Shown in pieces: positions 42,893 to 52,195 of a stretch of 64,000 bases of DNA. Both the position numbers and the translations under genes were made by a program. The notes beneath the pieces are model-generated. The model saw only the letters and a list, made by a program, of their open reading frames with translations. It had not been told where the DNA came from and searched no databases. This stretch comes from Rivularia sp. MS3 (GTDB taxonomy: Bacteria > Cyanobacteriota > Cyanobacteriia > Cyanobacteriales > Nostocaceae). The stretch lies in assembly GCA_019192545.1 (NCBI GenBank), contig JAHCMI010000051.1, positions 1 through 64,000 of the forward strand. Direction: 5' to 3'. Position 1 is the stretch's first letter; each line of letters starts with the position of its first letter.

Positions 42893-43753
42893 ATGGCGAT
42901 TACATCAGCAGCATCCAGATTGGGAACGGAAGCCTTTGATGAATTACCAAGAGTTGAATTACGCTCTAACGCCACAAAGGAAGATATAGAAGCTGTAATT
43001 CGTGCGGTATATCGGCAGCTTTTGGGAAATGATTATTTGATGGCTTCGGAAAGGCTTAAGAGTGCGGAGTCACTTTTGCGCGACGGCAACATGAGCGTCC
43101 GCGAGTTTGTCCGTGCCGTAGCTAAATCGGAATTGTATAAGAGTAAATTTTTCTATAACAATTTCCAGACTCGATTTATTGAACTCAACTACAAGCATTT
43201 ACTAGGCCGCGCTCCTTATGATGAGTCAGAAGTGAGCTATCACAACGATCTATATCATAATGAAGGGTATGACGTTGAAATAGACTCTTATATAGACTCT
43301 CAGGAGTACACTGAAAATTTCGGTGATAGCATTGTACCATTTTATCGTGGATTTGCAACTCAATCAGGGCAAAAAACTGTAGGTTTTAACCGCATGTTCC
43401 GTTTATACCGGGGTTATGCCAACAGCGATCGCGCTCAGGTAGAGGGAAGCAAGTCGCGTTTAGCAAGGGAATTAGGAACCAACAGCGCATCTTCGATTGT
43501 GGGACCATCGGGTAACAACAGTAACTGGAATTACCGCGCAACTAACGATGTATCCCCGAGAAGAAATATAGGTAATGCAGTAGGAACAGGTGACCGTTCG
43601 TATCGCATCGAAGTAACAGGTCAGCTTTTTCCAAAATACCCTAAAGTCAGACGTAGTAGCTACGCAATTGTGGTACCTTACGAACGCTTATCGGATAAGA
43701 TGCAGCAAATTCTGCGTCAAGGCGGAAAAATTGTAAGTGTAACACCAGCTTAG
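42893..43753 (+). CDS. cpcC: Phycocyanin-associated rod linker
   Basis: [50 protein letters not shown]...; PBS linker and C-terminal CpcD-like domain. The provided ORF begins 24 nt upstream at 42869. Confidence 0.93.
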   Translation: MAITSAASRLGTEAFDELPRVELRSNATKEDIEAVIRAVYRQLLGNDYLMASERLKSAESLLRDGNMSVREFVRAVAKSELYKSKFFYNNFQTRFIELNYKHLLGRAPYDESEVSYHNDLYHNEGYDVEIDSYIDSQEYTENFGDSIVPFYRGFATQSGQKTVGFNRMFRLYRGYANSDRAQVEGSKSRLARELGTNSASSIVGPSGNNSNWNYRATNDVSPRRNIGNAVGTGDRSYRIEVTGQLFPKYPKVRRSSYAIVVPYERLSDKMQQILRQGGKIVSVTPA

Positions 43754-43981
43754 AAAATAGGGGATGGGGCATAGGACATAAGGGGCAAGGAGACAAGGAG
43801 ACAAGGGGAATATATGAAAATAAAACTCCTAATTCCGTCTTGGAAAGTTTTGGGTAACCGGAAGCCGACACCCCAAACTTCCCGCTAACTGATAACTCCT
43901 AACTACTCTTCAACCCAATGCCCAATGCCCAATGCCCAATTACCAATCCGAAATCCAAAATCCTAATAGGGGAGTAAATTA

Positions 43982-44257
43982 ATGTACGGACAAACAACAG
44001 TTGGTACTAATGGAATTTCTAGTGCTAGCAGCAGAATGTTTCGTTATGAGGTTGTAGGTATTCGTCAGAACGAAGAAACCGATAAAAACAATTACCAAAT
44101 CCGTCGTAGTGGTAGCGTGTACATGACGGTGCCATATAACCGCATGAACGAAGAAATGCAGCGGATTACCCGCATGGGCGGTAAAATAATCAATATTGAG
44201 CAGGTTACTGCTGAGTCTGCACTAAAGCCTGATAGCGAATCAAAATCGCAAAATTAA
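43982..44257 (+). CDS. cpcD: Phycobilisome rod-capping linker
   Basis: 91 aa CpcD domain MFRYEVVGIRQNEETDKNNYQIRRSGSVYMTVPYNRMNEEMQRITRMGGKIINI. Confidence 0.93.
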   Translation: MYGQTTVGTNGISSASSRMFRYEVVGIRQNEETDKNNYQIRRSGSVYMTVPYNRMNEEMQRITRMGGKIINIEQVTAESALKPDSESKSQN

Positions 44258-44263
44258 TAGAGG

Positions 44264-45094
44264 GTGATGATTGAACCGAGTGCAGAACAATATACGGCAG
44301 AGAATGCACCTCCGTTAACTCCAGAGCAAGCAATTGTTAATCTAAAATGTTCGGATTTGAGTCTCCGCTACTATGCTGCTTGGTGGCTGGGTAAGTTCCG
44401 TGTAAACAGCCCGGAAGTTGTTGAGGCATTAATTCTAGCTTTAGAAGATGAGGAAGATCGCACCGAATTAGGAGGTTATCCTTTACGGCGTAATGCCGCA
44501 AGAGCCTTGGGAAAACTAAGCGATAACCGAGCCGTACCGGGTTTAATAAAATGCTTGGAATGCTCGGATTTTTACGTGCGTGAAGCTGCTGCTCAATCCT
44601 TAGAAATGCTTAAAGATACGAGAGCAACTCCCGCGTTGCTAAAGCTGTTAGAGGGGGGTGTTGCAGCAGCCGTAAAAGTGCCTGGAAGACCTCATTTAAT
44701 TCAGCCTTATGAAGCAGTATTAGAAGCTTTAGGAGCAATTGGTGCTACTCATACTAAAGATGTAATTCGACCATTTCTCGAACATTCTGTAGTTAGAGTA
44801 CAGTGTGCCGCAGCAAGAGCAATGTATCAGTTAACCAGCGAACCAGAATATGGAGAGCGATTGGTACAAGTATTGCAAAATGGCGATTTGAAACTGCGTC
44901 GTATGGCGTTGAGCGATTTGGGTGCGGTGGGGTATATCCATGCCGCAGACAAAATTGCATCTGCCTCAGTTGAAAACAGCTTTAAGCTGATAGCCCTTAA
45001 AGGATTGCTAGAGAATCAATTTCACGACAAAGATGCGATCGCGCTCGATGACGAGACTATCAAATTGATGCAACTAATGGATTCACTCTTGTAA
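44264..45094 (+). CDS. cpcE: Phycocyanin alpha phycocyanobilin lyase subunit CpcE
   Basis: HEAT-like LRYYAAWWLGKFRVNSPEVVEALILALEDEEDRTELGGYPLRRNAARALGKL; position in the cpc operon. Confidence 0.95.
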   Translation: MMIEPSAEQYTAENAPPLTPEQAIVNLKCSDLSLRYYAAWWLGKFRVNSPEVVEALILALEDEEDRTELGGYPLRRNAARALGKLSDNRAVPGLIKCLECSDFYVREAAAQSLEMLKDTRATPALLKLLEGGVAAAVKVPGRPHLIQPYEAVLEALGAIGATHTKDVIRPFLEHSVVRVQCAAARAMYQLTSEPEYGERLVQVLQNGDLKLRRMALSDLGAVGYIHAADKIASASVENSFKLIALKGLLENQFHDKDAIALDDETIKLMQLMDSLL

Positions 45095-45548
45095 TTTTTA
45101 GTTGGTAATCTATATCCTATTCTTAGAAAACTCTTTGAGGGAACGGCTGAAATTGTAAGTGAAAATCAGTTGTATCTAACCGAACAGCACTATTTTCAAG
45201 AAGCCCAAGTATCAGCTTGTTTGTCGTGAAAACATTATCATGTCGCTATGAAGCAAAAAAGAAACCGGGTTTCTGACACTGCTGCAAGATATGAATTTGT
45301 ATCAGACGTAGCACTGCTGCGTCTTATCTACTATCTGAGAAAGGGCATGAATGCTCCGCAGTCGCTACAACGGAACATTAGTTTGCTCAAACAAGAGAAT
45401 TTGCTCGAGCCGCAAGTTTTGAGGGAATGGGTTTGTTAACTTTTTATTCGGCAAAGAGAATAAAAACGTTTTCACTCATAATTCTTAACTTTTAACTCCT
45501 AAACTATTAACTTCAAACTCTTAAAAATATTTTTCCGTCCCAAAATCT

Positions 45549-46166
45549 ATGAACACCGACACTCAAAAATTAATTCGTGCCGTCACAGAAGCTGATACCT
45601 CAGCGCGAATGGTGTCTGCTGTAGAGAATTTGGTAGCAGTTAAAGATACAGCAGCAATACCTACATTAATTGCCGTATTTGGATACAATAATCCCGCAGC
45701 AGCAGTCATAGCAGTTAAAGGATTAATAGAATTAGGAGATGCAGCAGTACCACAACTGCTAGAACAAATTGACGATTACAACTATGGTGCAAGAGCTTAT
45801 TCAATTCGTACTTTAGCTGCCATAGGTAATCCCCAAGCCTTAGAGTTATTATTAGAAGCAGCTGCAACCGACTTTGCTCCAAGCGTGCGTCGCGCAGCAG
45901 CAAAAGGGCTGGGCTGCTTGCGATGGCAAAAACTTGAGGATTCAGAACGAATTGAGGCTCAAAAAAAAGCACTTGCGACATTGTTCTCAATTACTCAAGA
46001 TGCAGACTGGGCAATTAGGTATGCTGCTGTTGTCGGCTTAGAGGAATTAGCAAAAATTCCTGATTTACAGCAGGATATTGAAGCGAAGTTTTCTCAAATG
46101 CGTATAGAAGACGCTGCAATTGCCGTTCGTGCCCGCGTAGCCTTAGCTCAACAAGTTGCCAGTTAA
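45549..46166 (+). CDS. cpcF: Phycocyanin alpha phycocyanobilin lyase subunit CpcF
   Basis: HEAT-like YGARAYSIRTLAAIGNPQALELLLEAAATDFAPSVRRAAAKGLGCLRW; position after cpcE. Confidence 0.93.
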   Translation: MNTDTQKLIRAVTEADTSARMVSAVENLVAVKDTAAIPTLIAVFGYNNPAAAVIAVKGLIELGDAAVPQLLEQIDDYNYGARAYSIRTLAAIGNPQALELLLEAAATDFAPSVRRAAAKGLGCLRWQKLEDSERIEAQKKALATLFSITQDADWAIRYAAVVGLEELAKIPDLQQDIEAKFSQMRIEDAAIAVRARVALAQQVAS

Positions 46167-46195
46167 GAGATGTCCAACTACATAAAATAACCAGA

Positions 46196-47038
46196 ATGTC
46201 AATTCCAGTACTTGACTATAAACCCAGTTCTCAAAACCAGCGTGTCGATGGCTATGAAGTGCCTAGCGAAGACACGCCAATAATGTATAGATTGCGTGAC
46301 GCAACTTCAGACCAAAATATTGATGAAATAATTTGGGCTGGTTATCGTCAAATCTTCAGCGAACATTTGATATTAGAGACATACCGTCAACCCTTTTTAG
46401 AATCACAAATGCGAAATCGGGCGATTAGCGTCAGGGATTTTATTCGGGGATTAGGGAAAACGGACGTTTATCGCGAAGAAGTGGCAGAAACTAATTCTAA
46501 CTATCGCTTAGTTGATATCAGCTTCAAGCGGTTTTTAGGACGTGCAACCTATAACAAAAAAGAGCAAATAGCTTGGTCAATTATCATTGCCACCAAAGGC
46601 TTGCATGGATTTATCGACGCTTTGGTAGATAGTGAAGAATATCGTCAAAACTTCGGTAACGATATCGTACCCTATCAACGTCGTCGCTACAAAGGCAGAC
46701 CATTTAACTTAGTAAATCCTCGCTACGGTGCAGACTTCCGCAACCGTCTGGCTATGAGAAATTTGGGTGGTAGTTCTTACTATACCGCCCGCACTTCCGG
46801 GGGATACGCAACCAAAGAAGAAATTCGCAAAGTTATTCCCAGTAACTTTATGTCAATGGCTAGTAAAGTCTCAACAGACGAGCGGAACTATCAAAGAACC
46901 GTTGCCAGAGTTACTTCTCAGGTGAGAAACATGGAGATTCCCGACATGACACGCGAATCTACCACACCTCAACCCAGCGTTAAGCCAGTAGAAGTTGCTT
47001 TACCTTATCGCTACGTACCCGGAAGAAAGACTACTTAA
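46196..47038 (+). CDS. cpcG1: Phycobilisome rod-core linker CpcG, copy 1
   Basis: MSIPVLDYKPSSQNQRVDGYEV...IWAGYRQIFSEHLIL...RRRYKGRPFNLVNPRY. Confidence 0.93.
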   Translation: MSIPVLDYKPSSQNQRVDGYEVPSEDTPIMYRLRDATSDQNIDEIIWAGYRQIFSEHLILETYRQPFLESQMRNRAISVRDFIRGLGKTDVYREEVAETNSNYRLVDISFKRFLGRATYNKKEQIAWSIIIATKGLHGFIDALVDSEEYRQNFGNDIVPYQRRRYKGRPFNLVNPRYGADFRNRLAMRNLGGSSYYTARTSGGYATKEEIRKVIPSNFMSMASKVSTDERNYQRTVARVTSQVRNMEIPDMTRESTTPQPSVKPVEVALPYRYVPGRKTT

Positions 47039-47172
47039 CAGATGGGGAGATAGGGACATGGGGGAAAAGGAGACAAGGAGACAAGGGGAAATAATAATTA
47101 ACTCCTAACTCCTCACTCCTAACTCCTAACCTTTGACCTTTAACCTTTGACCTTTGACCTAATTTTAAAATC

Positions 47173-47913
47173 ATGTCAATTCCACTATTACAATACAAAC
47201 CCAGTTCTCAAAACCAGCGCGTTGAAGGCTACGAAGTTTCTAGCGAAGAAACCCCTAGAATCTATCGTATGGAAGATTCTCCTACCTACAGCGATATTCA
47301 GCAATTAATTTGGGCGGGATATCGTCAAGTATTCAGCGAACACGAAATACTAAAGTTCTATCGTCAAGAAAACCTTGAATCTCAATTGAAGAATCGGGCG
47401 ATTACCGTGCGTGACTTCATTAGAGGCTTGGCAAAATCCGAAGCATTTCGGCGTTTGGTAGTCGAGACAAATTCCAACTATCGCATTATCGAAATCTGTC
47501 TCAAACGTCTTTTAGGACGTGCGCCTTACAATAAAGACGAAGAAATTGCTTGGTCAATTAAGATTGCTACCTTGGGTTGGGGTAATTTTGTTGATGCACT
47601 GATTGATTCGGAAGAATATTTAACTAACTTTGGTGAAAATACGATTCCTTATCAACGTCGTCGCTATAAAGGCAGACCATTTAATCTTGTAACTCCTCGC
47701 TACGCCGACTATTGGCGGGATACCCAAGATAAAAATCGTCATAAATGGGGTGATATTAACAATTTCATGGATATGGCCAGTGCGGCTTCCATTAGGACAG
47801 TTGAATATCGTCCAGTTAGCACCGCTAACATCAATATTCCCGACATGACAAAAGAAAGCGAACCAAAAGGAATTCCGGTTTCTATCAGCCCTACACCGAG
47901 TTTCCCTTTGTGA
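47173..47913 (+). CDS. cpcG2: Phycobilisome rod-core linker CpcG, copy 2
   Basis: MSIPLLQYKPSSQNQRVEGYEV...[16 protein letters not shown]. Confidence 0.93.
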   Translation: MSIPLLQYKPSSQNQRVEGYEVSSEETPRIYRMEDSPTYSDIQQLIWAGYRQVFSEHEILKFYRQENLESQLKNRAITVRDFIRGLAKSEAFRRLVVETNSNYRIIEICLKRLLGRAPYNKDEEIAWSIKIATLGWGNFVDALIDSEEYLTNFGENTIPYQRRRYKGRPFNLVTPRYADYWRDTQDKNRHKWGDINNFMDMASAASIRTVEYRPVSTANINIPDMTKESEPKGIPVSISPTPSFPL

Positions 47914-47990
47914 TCGTTGCCTAATTGTCACCTCAATAGGGGAAAATAAATAAAAGTATTCACTCACTTAATAAAAGAGGATAATTGCAG

Positions 47991-48749
47991 ATGGCATTGC
48001 CATTACTTCAATACAAACCCACAACTCAAAATCAAAGAGTAGAAAGCTTCGGAAAAGCTGACAGGGACGAAGATACACCATATATCTATCGTTTAGAAGA
48101 CGTAAGCTCTTACACCGATATTCAAAACATTATTTGGGCTGGATATCGCCAAGTTTTCAGCGAACATGAAATTCTTAGCTTCAACCGGCAAAAGAATTTA
48201 GAATCTCAGTTGAAAAACGGTTCGATTACAGTACGCGACTTTATTCGTGGTTTAGCTCAGTCTGAAGCTTTCTATCGCATAGTGGTAGAAGTTAATAATA
48301 ACTATCGCTTAGTTGATATCTGTCTCAGACGTTTATTAGGTCGTAAGGCTTACAACAAAGACGAAGAAATTGCTTGGTCAATCAAAATTGCGACTTTAGG
48401 TTTTAACGGTTTTGTTAATGCTCTGGTTGATAGTGAAGAATACACAAATAGCTTTGGTGATAACACCGTACCTTACCAGCGCAAGCGCATGGAAGGTCGT
48501 CCTTTCAACTTAGTAACTCCTCGCTACGACGAAGACTTTCAAGAAACTGCTGGAACTGTCAGAACAGATTGGCGTTTTACCTTGGAGAAATTCTACTCCG
48601 AAAAAGCCAAAACTCAGCGACTTTCTGAAGGCGACCCCCGTAAATATGCGGACATGGCAGCTTCTGTTAGTGGAAAAGGCAACTATGCTCAAAACATCAG
48701 CGCCTCCAGTTTAGATTACATGAATTTAGTGCCTTCTCGTACTCGTTAA
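47991..48749 (+). CDS. cpcG3: Phycobilisome rod-core linker CpcG, copy 3
   Basis: [62 protein letters not shown]... Confidence 0.93.
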   Translation: MALPLLQYKPTTQNQRVESFGKADRDEDTPYIYRLEDVSSYTDIQNIIWAGYRQVFSEHEILSFNRQKNLESQLKNGSITVRDFIRGLAQSEAFYRIVVEVNNNYRLVDICLRRLLGRKAYNKDEEIAWSIKIATLGFNGFVNALVDSEEYTNSFGDNTVPYQRKRMEGRPFNLVTPRYDEDFQETAGTVRTDWRFTLEKFYSEKAKTQRLSEGDPRKYADMAASVSGKGNYAQNISASSLDYMNLVPSRTR

Positions 48750-48950
48750 GGCAGCGATTCCAACAGAATAACCTTTATACTGGGTTTAATTTTTATCTTA
48801 GTACAGCAAGTATTTAATAATTACTTAGTAATTATTTTTTGAATAGTTGTTGTATTGAGTAGAAATTAAGCCCAGTAATTTTATCAGCGAACAGTTAGCA
48901 GTTAGCAGCAAAAAAAGACTATATAAATAATTTAAAATCTCAAGTTGTAA

Positions 48951-49616
48951 ATGCCTAACTATCAAAAAATTACAGCTAAACTATTCCACAACTGGTTGCA
49001 ACTTCTGCAAAATTTCGATATTAACAAAGCTGCTGCGGGAACAACTTTTTCTCAAATAGTTGAAAGTTACTCTCATCCAAATCGCTACTATCACAACTTA
49101 GAACATATTTACCACGTTTTAGAAGTAACTCAAACTTTAAAATGTCAAACAGAATATTGTGACATCAAAACTGTTCAACTTGCTGGTTGGTTCCATGACA
49201 TAGTTTACGATACCAAAGCAAAAGACAACGAAGAAAAAAGTGCTGAATACGCCGTTAAATTGCTGTCATCATTATCAATACCTTCTAATGTTATTGAAAA
49301 CGTTAAAAAATTAATTTTAGCGACCAAAAATCATCAAATGTTGAATTATGATATAAATGCTCAAATATTATTAGATGCTGACTTAGCAATTTTAGGTAGC
49401 AATCCTGACGAATATAATAGATATGCCCGAGCAATTCGTCAAGAATATATCTGGGTACCGGAATTAGAATACCGTGCAGCTAGAAAGCAAATATTGCAAC
49501 ATTTTTTACAGCGTAGAAATATTTACTTTACCCAAATAATGCAGCAGGTAAAAGAGACATCTGCACGAAATAATTTAAATACAGAAATAGAATTAGAGTT
49601 AAAGGTTAAAGGTTAA
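48951..49616 (+). CDS. HD-superfamily metal-dependent hydrolase-like protein
   Basis: YYHNLEHIYHVLEVTQTL...QLAGWFHDIVYDTKAKDNEEKSAEYA...LDADLAILGSNPDEYNRYARAIRQEY. Confidence 0.85.
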   Translation: MPNYQKITAKLFHNWLQLLQNFDINKAAAGTTFSQIVESYSHPNRYYHNLEHIYHVLEVTQTLKCQTEYCDIKTVQLAGWFHDIVYDTKAKDNEEKSAEYAVKLLSSLSIPSNVIENVKKLILATKNHQMLNYDINAQILLDADLAILGSNPDEYNRYARAIRQEYIWVPELEYRAARKQILQHFLQRRNIYFTQIMQQVKETSARNNLNTEIELELKVKG

Positions 49617-49624
49617 AGGTTAAA
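49600..49624 (+). repeat. Heptameric short tandem repeat (GGTTAAA)n
   Basis: ttaaaggttaaaggttaaaggttaaag, overlapping the 3' end of the HD-protein ORF. Confidence 0.75.
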
Positions 49625-49649
49625 GTAATAAGGTATTTTTTTACAACTA

Positions 49650-50267
49650 CTAACTACTAACTCCCAATAATAAATCTGTCAAACTATCTGTTAAACGATG
49701 ACTTTCCATTGGTAAAACATCTGCACCATGCATCATTTTCTGAGTCATTACATAGTGAACTAATGAACCAACGATAATTCTTGCTGTAGCTTCTGGATCT
49801 GATATTCTCAATTCGGGATGTGATGATAAATAATCATGAATAGTATCTACAGCCGGTTTTACCAAACTCGCAACGCAAAATTGAGCAATTTCTGGGAAAC
49901 GCCCTGATTCTCCAATTAGTACTCGCATAAATGCCATATATTCATCATCGTCAAGCATTTCCTGTAATGCTTTGCCCGTTAATTCTTGCAGTACTTGCTT
50001 GGGTTCTCCTACTAATTTGTCACTGCCAAAAACTGATTTAAATCTTTCTTTTGCTAATTTTTCTACTAATGCTTTGAAAAGTGCTTGTTTATCTTGAAAG
50101 TGACTGTAGACAGTTGCTTTTGATACACCCCCCGACGCTGCAACTCTATCCATGCTCGTACCAGCATAGCCATGCACCAAAAATTCTTGCATCGCTCCTT
50201 TCAGAATCTGCTCTACTTTGCTTTTTGAATTTTCGGTGTGAGTTTCGCTTAGTTTTAATAGTTTCAT
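49650..50267 (-). CDS. TetR/AcrR family transcriptional regulator
   Basis: HTH ILKGAMQEFLVHGYAGTSMDRVAASGGVSKATVYSHFQDKQALFKALVEKLAKERF. Confidence 0.95.
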   Translation of the reverse strand: MKLLKLSETHTENSKSKVEQILKGAMQEFLVHGYAGTSMDRVAASGGVSKATVYSHFQDKQALFKALVEKLAKERFKSVFGSDKLVGEPKQVLQELTGKALQEMLDDDEYMAFMRVLIGESGRFPEIAQFCVASLVKPAVDTIHDYLSSHPELRISDPEATARIIVGSLVHYVMTQKMMHGADVLPMESHRLTDSLTDLLLGVSS

Positions 50268-50497
50268 TTTTAACCTATTCTTAAATTGAGCGATCGCATC
50301 TCTGGTAAAGTAAACACAAACTAAAAACTATATAAAACAAAATTGGCATACCTGATGCATTAAAAATTTATTCTTCACGCTCGTCTATTTACTAAAAATA
50401 TGTATATTTTCCGAAAAAAATCGTAATAGATTTAGTGACATAAATAAGGTATTTTCATACGTATTAATTAATATATCTGTGAAGTTTACCTGAAAAC

Positions 50498-50521
50498 AAA
50501 CTAAACTAGTCGGTTTAGTTT
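50498..50521. promoter_or_regulatory. Candidate TetR operator palindrome
   Basis: AAACTAAAC-TAGTCG-GTTTAGTTT, perfect 9-bp inverted repeat, in the intergenic region between the divergent tetR and the exporter genes. Confidence 0.65.
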
Positions 50522-50572
50522 AATTGTATTATAAATTAATAATAATAAAATTTAAGTATTTCTTGGGATACC

Positions 50573-51991
50573 ATGTTAGACAATCTTAGACTAGAAAATT
50601 CACCGTCTCCAGAACTAGCTCGTCCATCAAGGTTAGTTCTAACGGTGGCGGCTTTTGCTATGGGTGGAGCTAGTATTTATACGCTGCAACTGTTAAAAGG
50701 TGGTAAGGTAGCGCAAAACCCACAGGTACCTGCTCCAGCAATTCCAAAAATAGAAACAGTCACAGCATTAGGGCGACTCGAACCGAAAGGAGAAGTGATT
50801 CAACTATCTGCACCAGCAATGGGAGCAGAAGGGAGTCGAGTAGAAAAATTACTTGTAAGCGAAGGAGACAATGTCAAAGCAGATCAAGTAATAGCAATTT
50901 TAGATAGTCGCGACAAACTTATGGCTGCTTTTAAAGAAGCAAAAGAAGCCGTAAGAGTAGCGCAAGCAAATCTTGCATTAGTAAAAGCTGGGGCAAAAAA
51001 AGGAGATATTGAAGCTCAAAAAGCAAGTGTTTCCCGTCTGCAAGCTGAAAAAAATACGGAAATTAAAGCACAGCAGGCAAGTATCAATCGATTGCAGGTT
51101 GAACGAAATACAGAAATTAGAGCGCAACAAGCAACTATCAATCGATTGCAAGCCGAAAGAGCAAGAGAAATAGAAGCACAAAGAGCAACTATCGCTCGTT
51201 TAGAAGCAGAGCTAGAAAATGCTCGATTGGAATACCAGCGCTATCAGAGTTTGTATAAAGCAGGAGCTATATCTGTATCTTTGAGAGATAGCAAAAATTT
51301 AGTTTTACAAACAGCAAAAGAGCAATTAGCAGAAGCGAGAGCCAATTTAGGGCGTATCAAAGCGTCGAAAGAACAGCAATTAGCAGAAGCGCGAGCCAAC
51401 TTAGAACGCATCCAATCTTCTAAAGAACAGCAAATAGCACAGGAAAAAGCTAATTTAGAACGCATTCAATCATCTTTAAAACAGCAAATAGCACAACAAA
51501 AAGCAACTTTAGAAAGTGTTTCAGAAGTTCGTTCGGTAGATGTATTAGTGGCTCAAGCAGAAGTTAACCGGGCTGTAGCAGCGATGAATCGAGCCGAAGC
51601 AGATTTAAAGCAAGCTTACGTGCGTTCTCCACAAAGCGGTCAAATATTTGACATTAATACTCGCCCTGGGGAAAAAGTATCAAATGAAGGTATAGTCGAA
51701 ATCGGCCAAACAAGCGATATGTACGCCATAGTCGAAGTTTACCAAAGCGACGTTAATAAAATACGTTTGGGACAAGAAGTAGAACTTGTAGCAGATGCAG
51801 TACCCGGTAAATTAAGCGGTATTGTAGACCAAATTGGCTTGCAGGTACAAAAACAAAATGTAGTTAATAGTGACCCTTCTACAAATATAGATTCCCGAGT
51901 AGTAGAAGTCCACGTGCGTTTAAATGAAGAATCCAGTCAAAAGGCGGCAAGATTCACTAATTTACAAGTAAAAGCAGTTGTTGAAATTTAA
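50573..51991 (+). CDS. devB: DevB-like HlyD-family membrane fusion protein
   Basis: N-terminal TM, lipoyl-like VEKLLVSEGDNVKADQVIAILDSRD, long coiled-coil hairpin, YVRSPQSGQIFDINTRPGEKV. Followed by DevC- and DevA-like genes. Symbol denotes family, not orthology. Confidence 0.9.
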   Translation: MLDNLRLENSPSPELARPSRLVLTVAAFAMGGASIYTLQLLKGGKVAQNPQVPAPAIPKIETVTALGRLEPKGEVIQLSAPAMGAEGSRVEKLLVSEGDNVKADQVIAILDSRDKLMAAFKEAKEAVRVAQANLALVKAGAKKGDIEAQKASVSRLQAEKNTEIKAQQASINRLQVERNTEIRAQQATINRLQAERAREIEAQRATIARLEAELENARLEYQRYQSLYKAGAISVSLRDSKNLVLQTAKEQLAEARANLGRIKASKEQQLAEARANLERIQSSKEQQIAQEKANLERIQSSLKQQIAQQKATLESVSEVRSVDVLVAQAEVNRAVAAMNRAEADLKQAYVRSPQSGQIFDINTRPGEKVSNEGIVEIGQTSDMYAIVEVYQSDVNKIRLGQEVELVADAVPGKLSGIVDQIGLQVQKQNVVNSDPSTNIDSRVVEVHVRLNEESSQKAARFTNLQVKAVVEI

Positions 51992-52195
51992 AATTAGTGG
52001 TTAGTAGTTATTAGTTGGTAATTAGTAGTTAGTAATTAGTAGTTAATATTTCTCTTTAAACAAACAACCTATTTAAGCGAACGAATCTAATAACTTTTCC
52101 CAAAACTAAAAATTCTTAACTGCTAACTGTTCGCTGTTCGCTGTTCGCTGCTCACTGCTCGCTGCTCACTGTTTACTGTTAATTCTAAAATATAT

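Noticed and set aside
43905-43965. AATGCCCAATGCCCAATGCCC run as a possible regulatory array upstream of cpcD
   Set aside because: The same ATTGGGCATTGGGCA-type heptamers occur at many unrelated gene ends (e.g. ~16020, ~18235, ~63735); a generic dispersed repeat.
51244-51465. Antisense ORF in the membrane-fusion gene
   Set aside because: Mirrors the repeated coiled-coil codons on the other strand; no start context or recognisable product.
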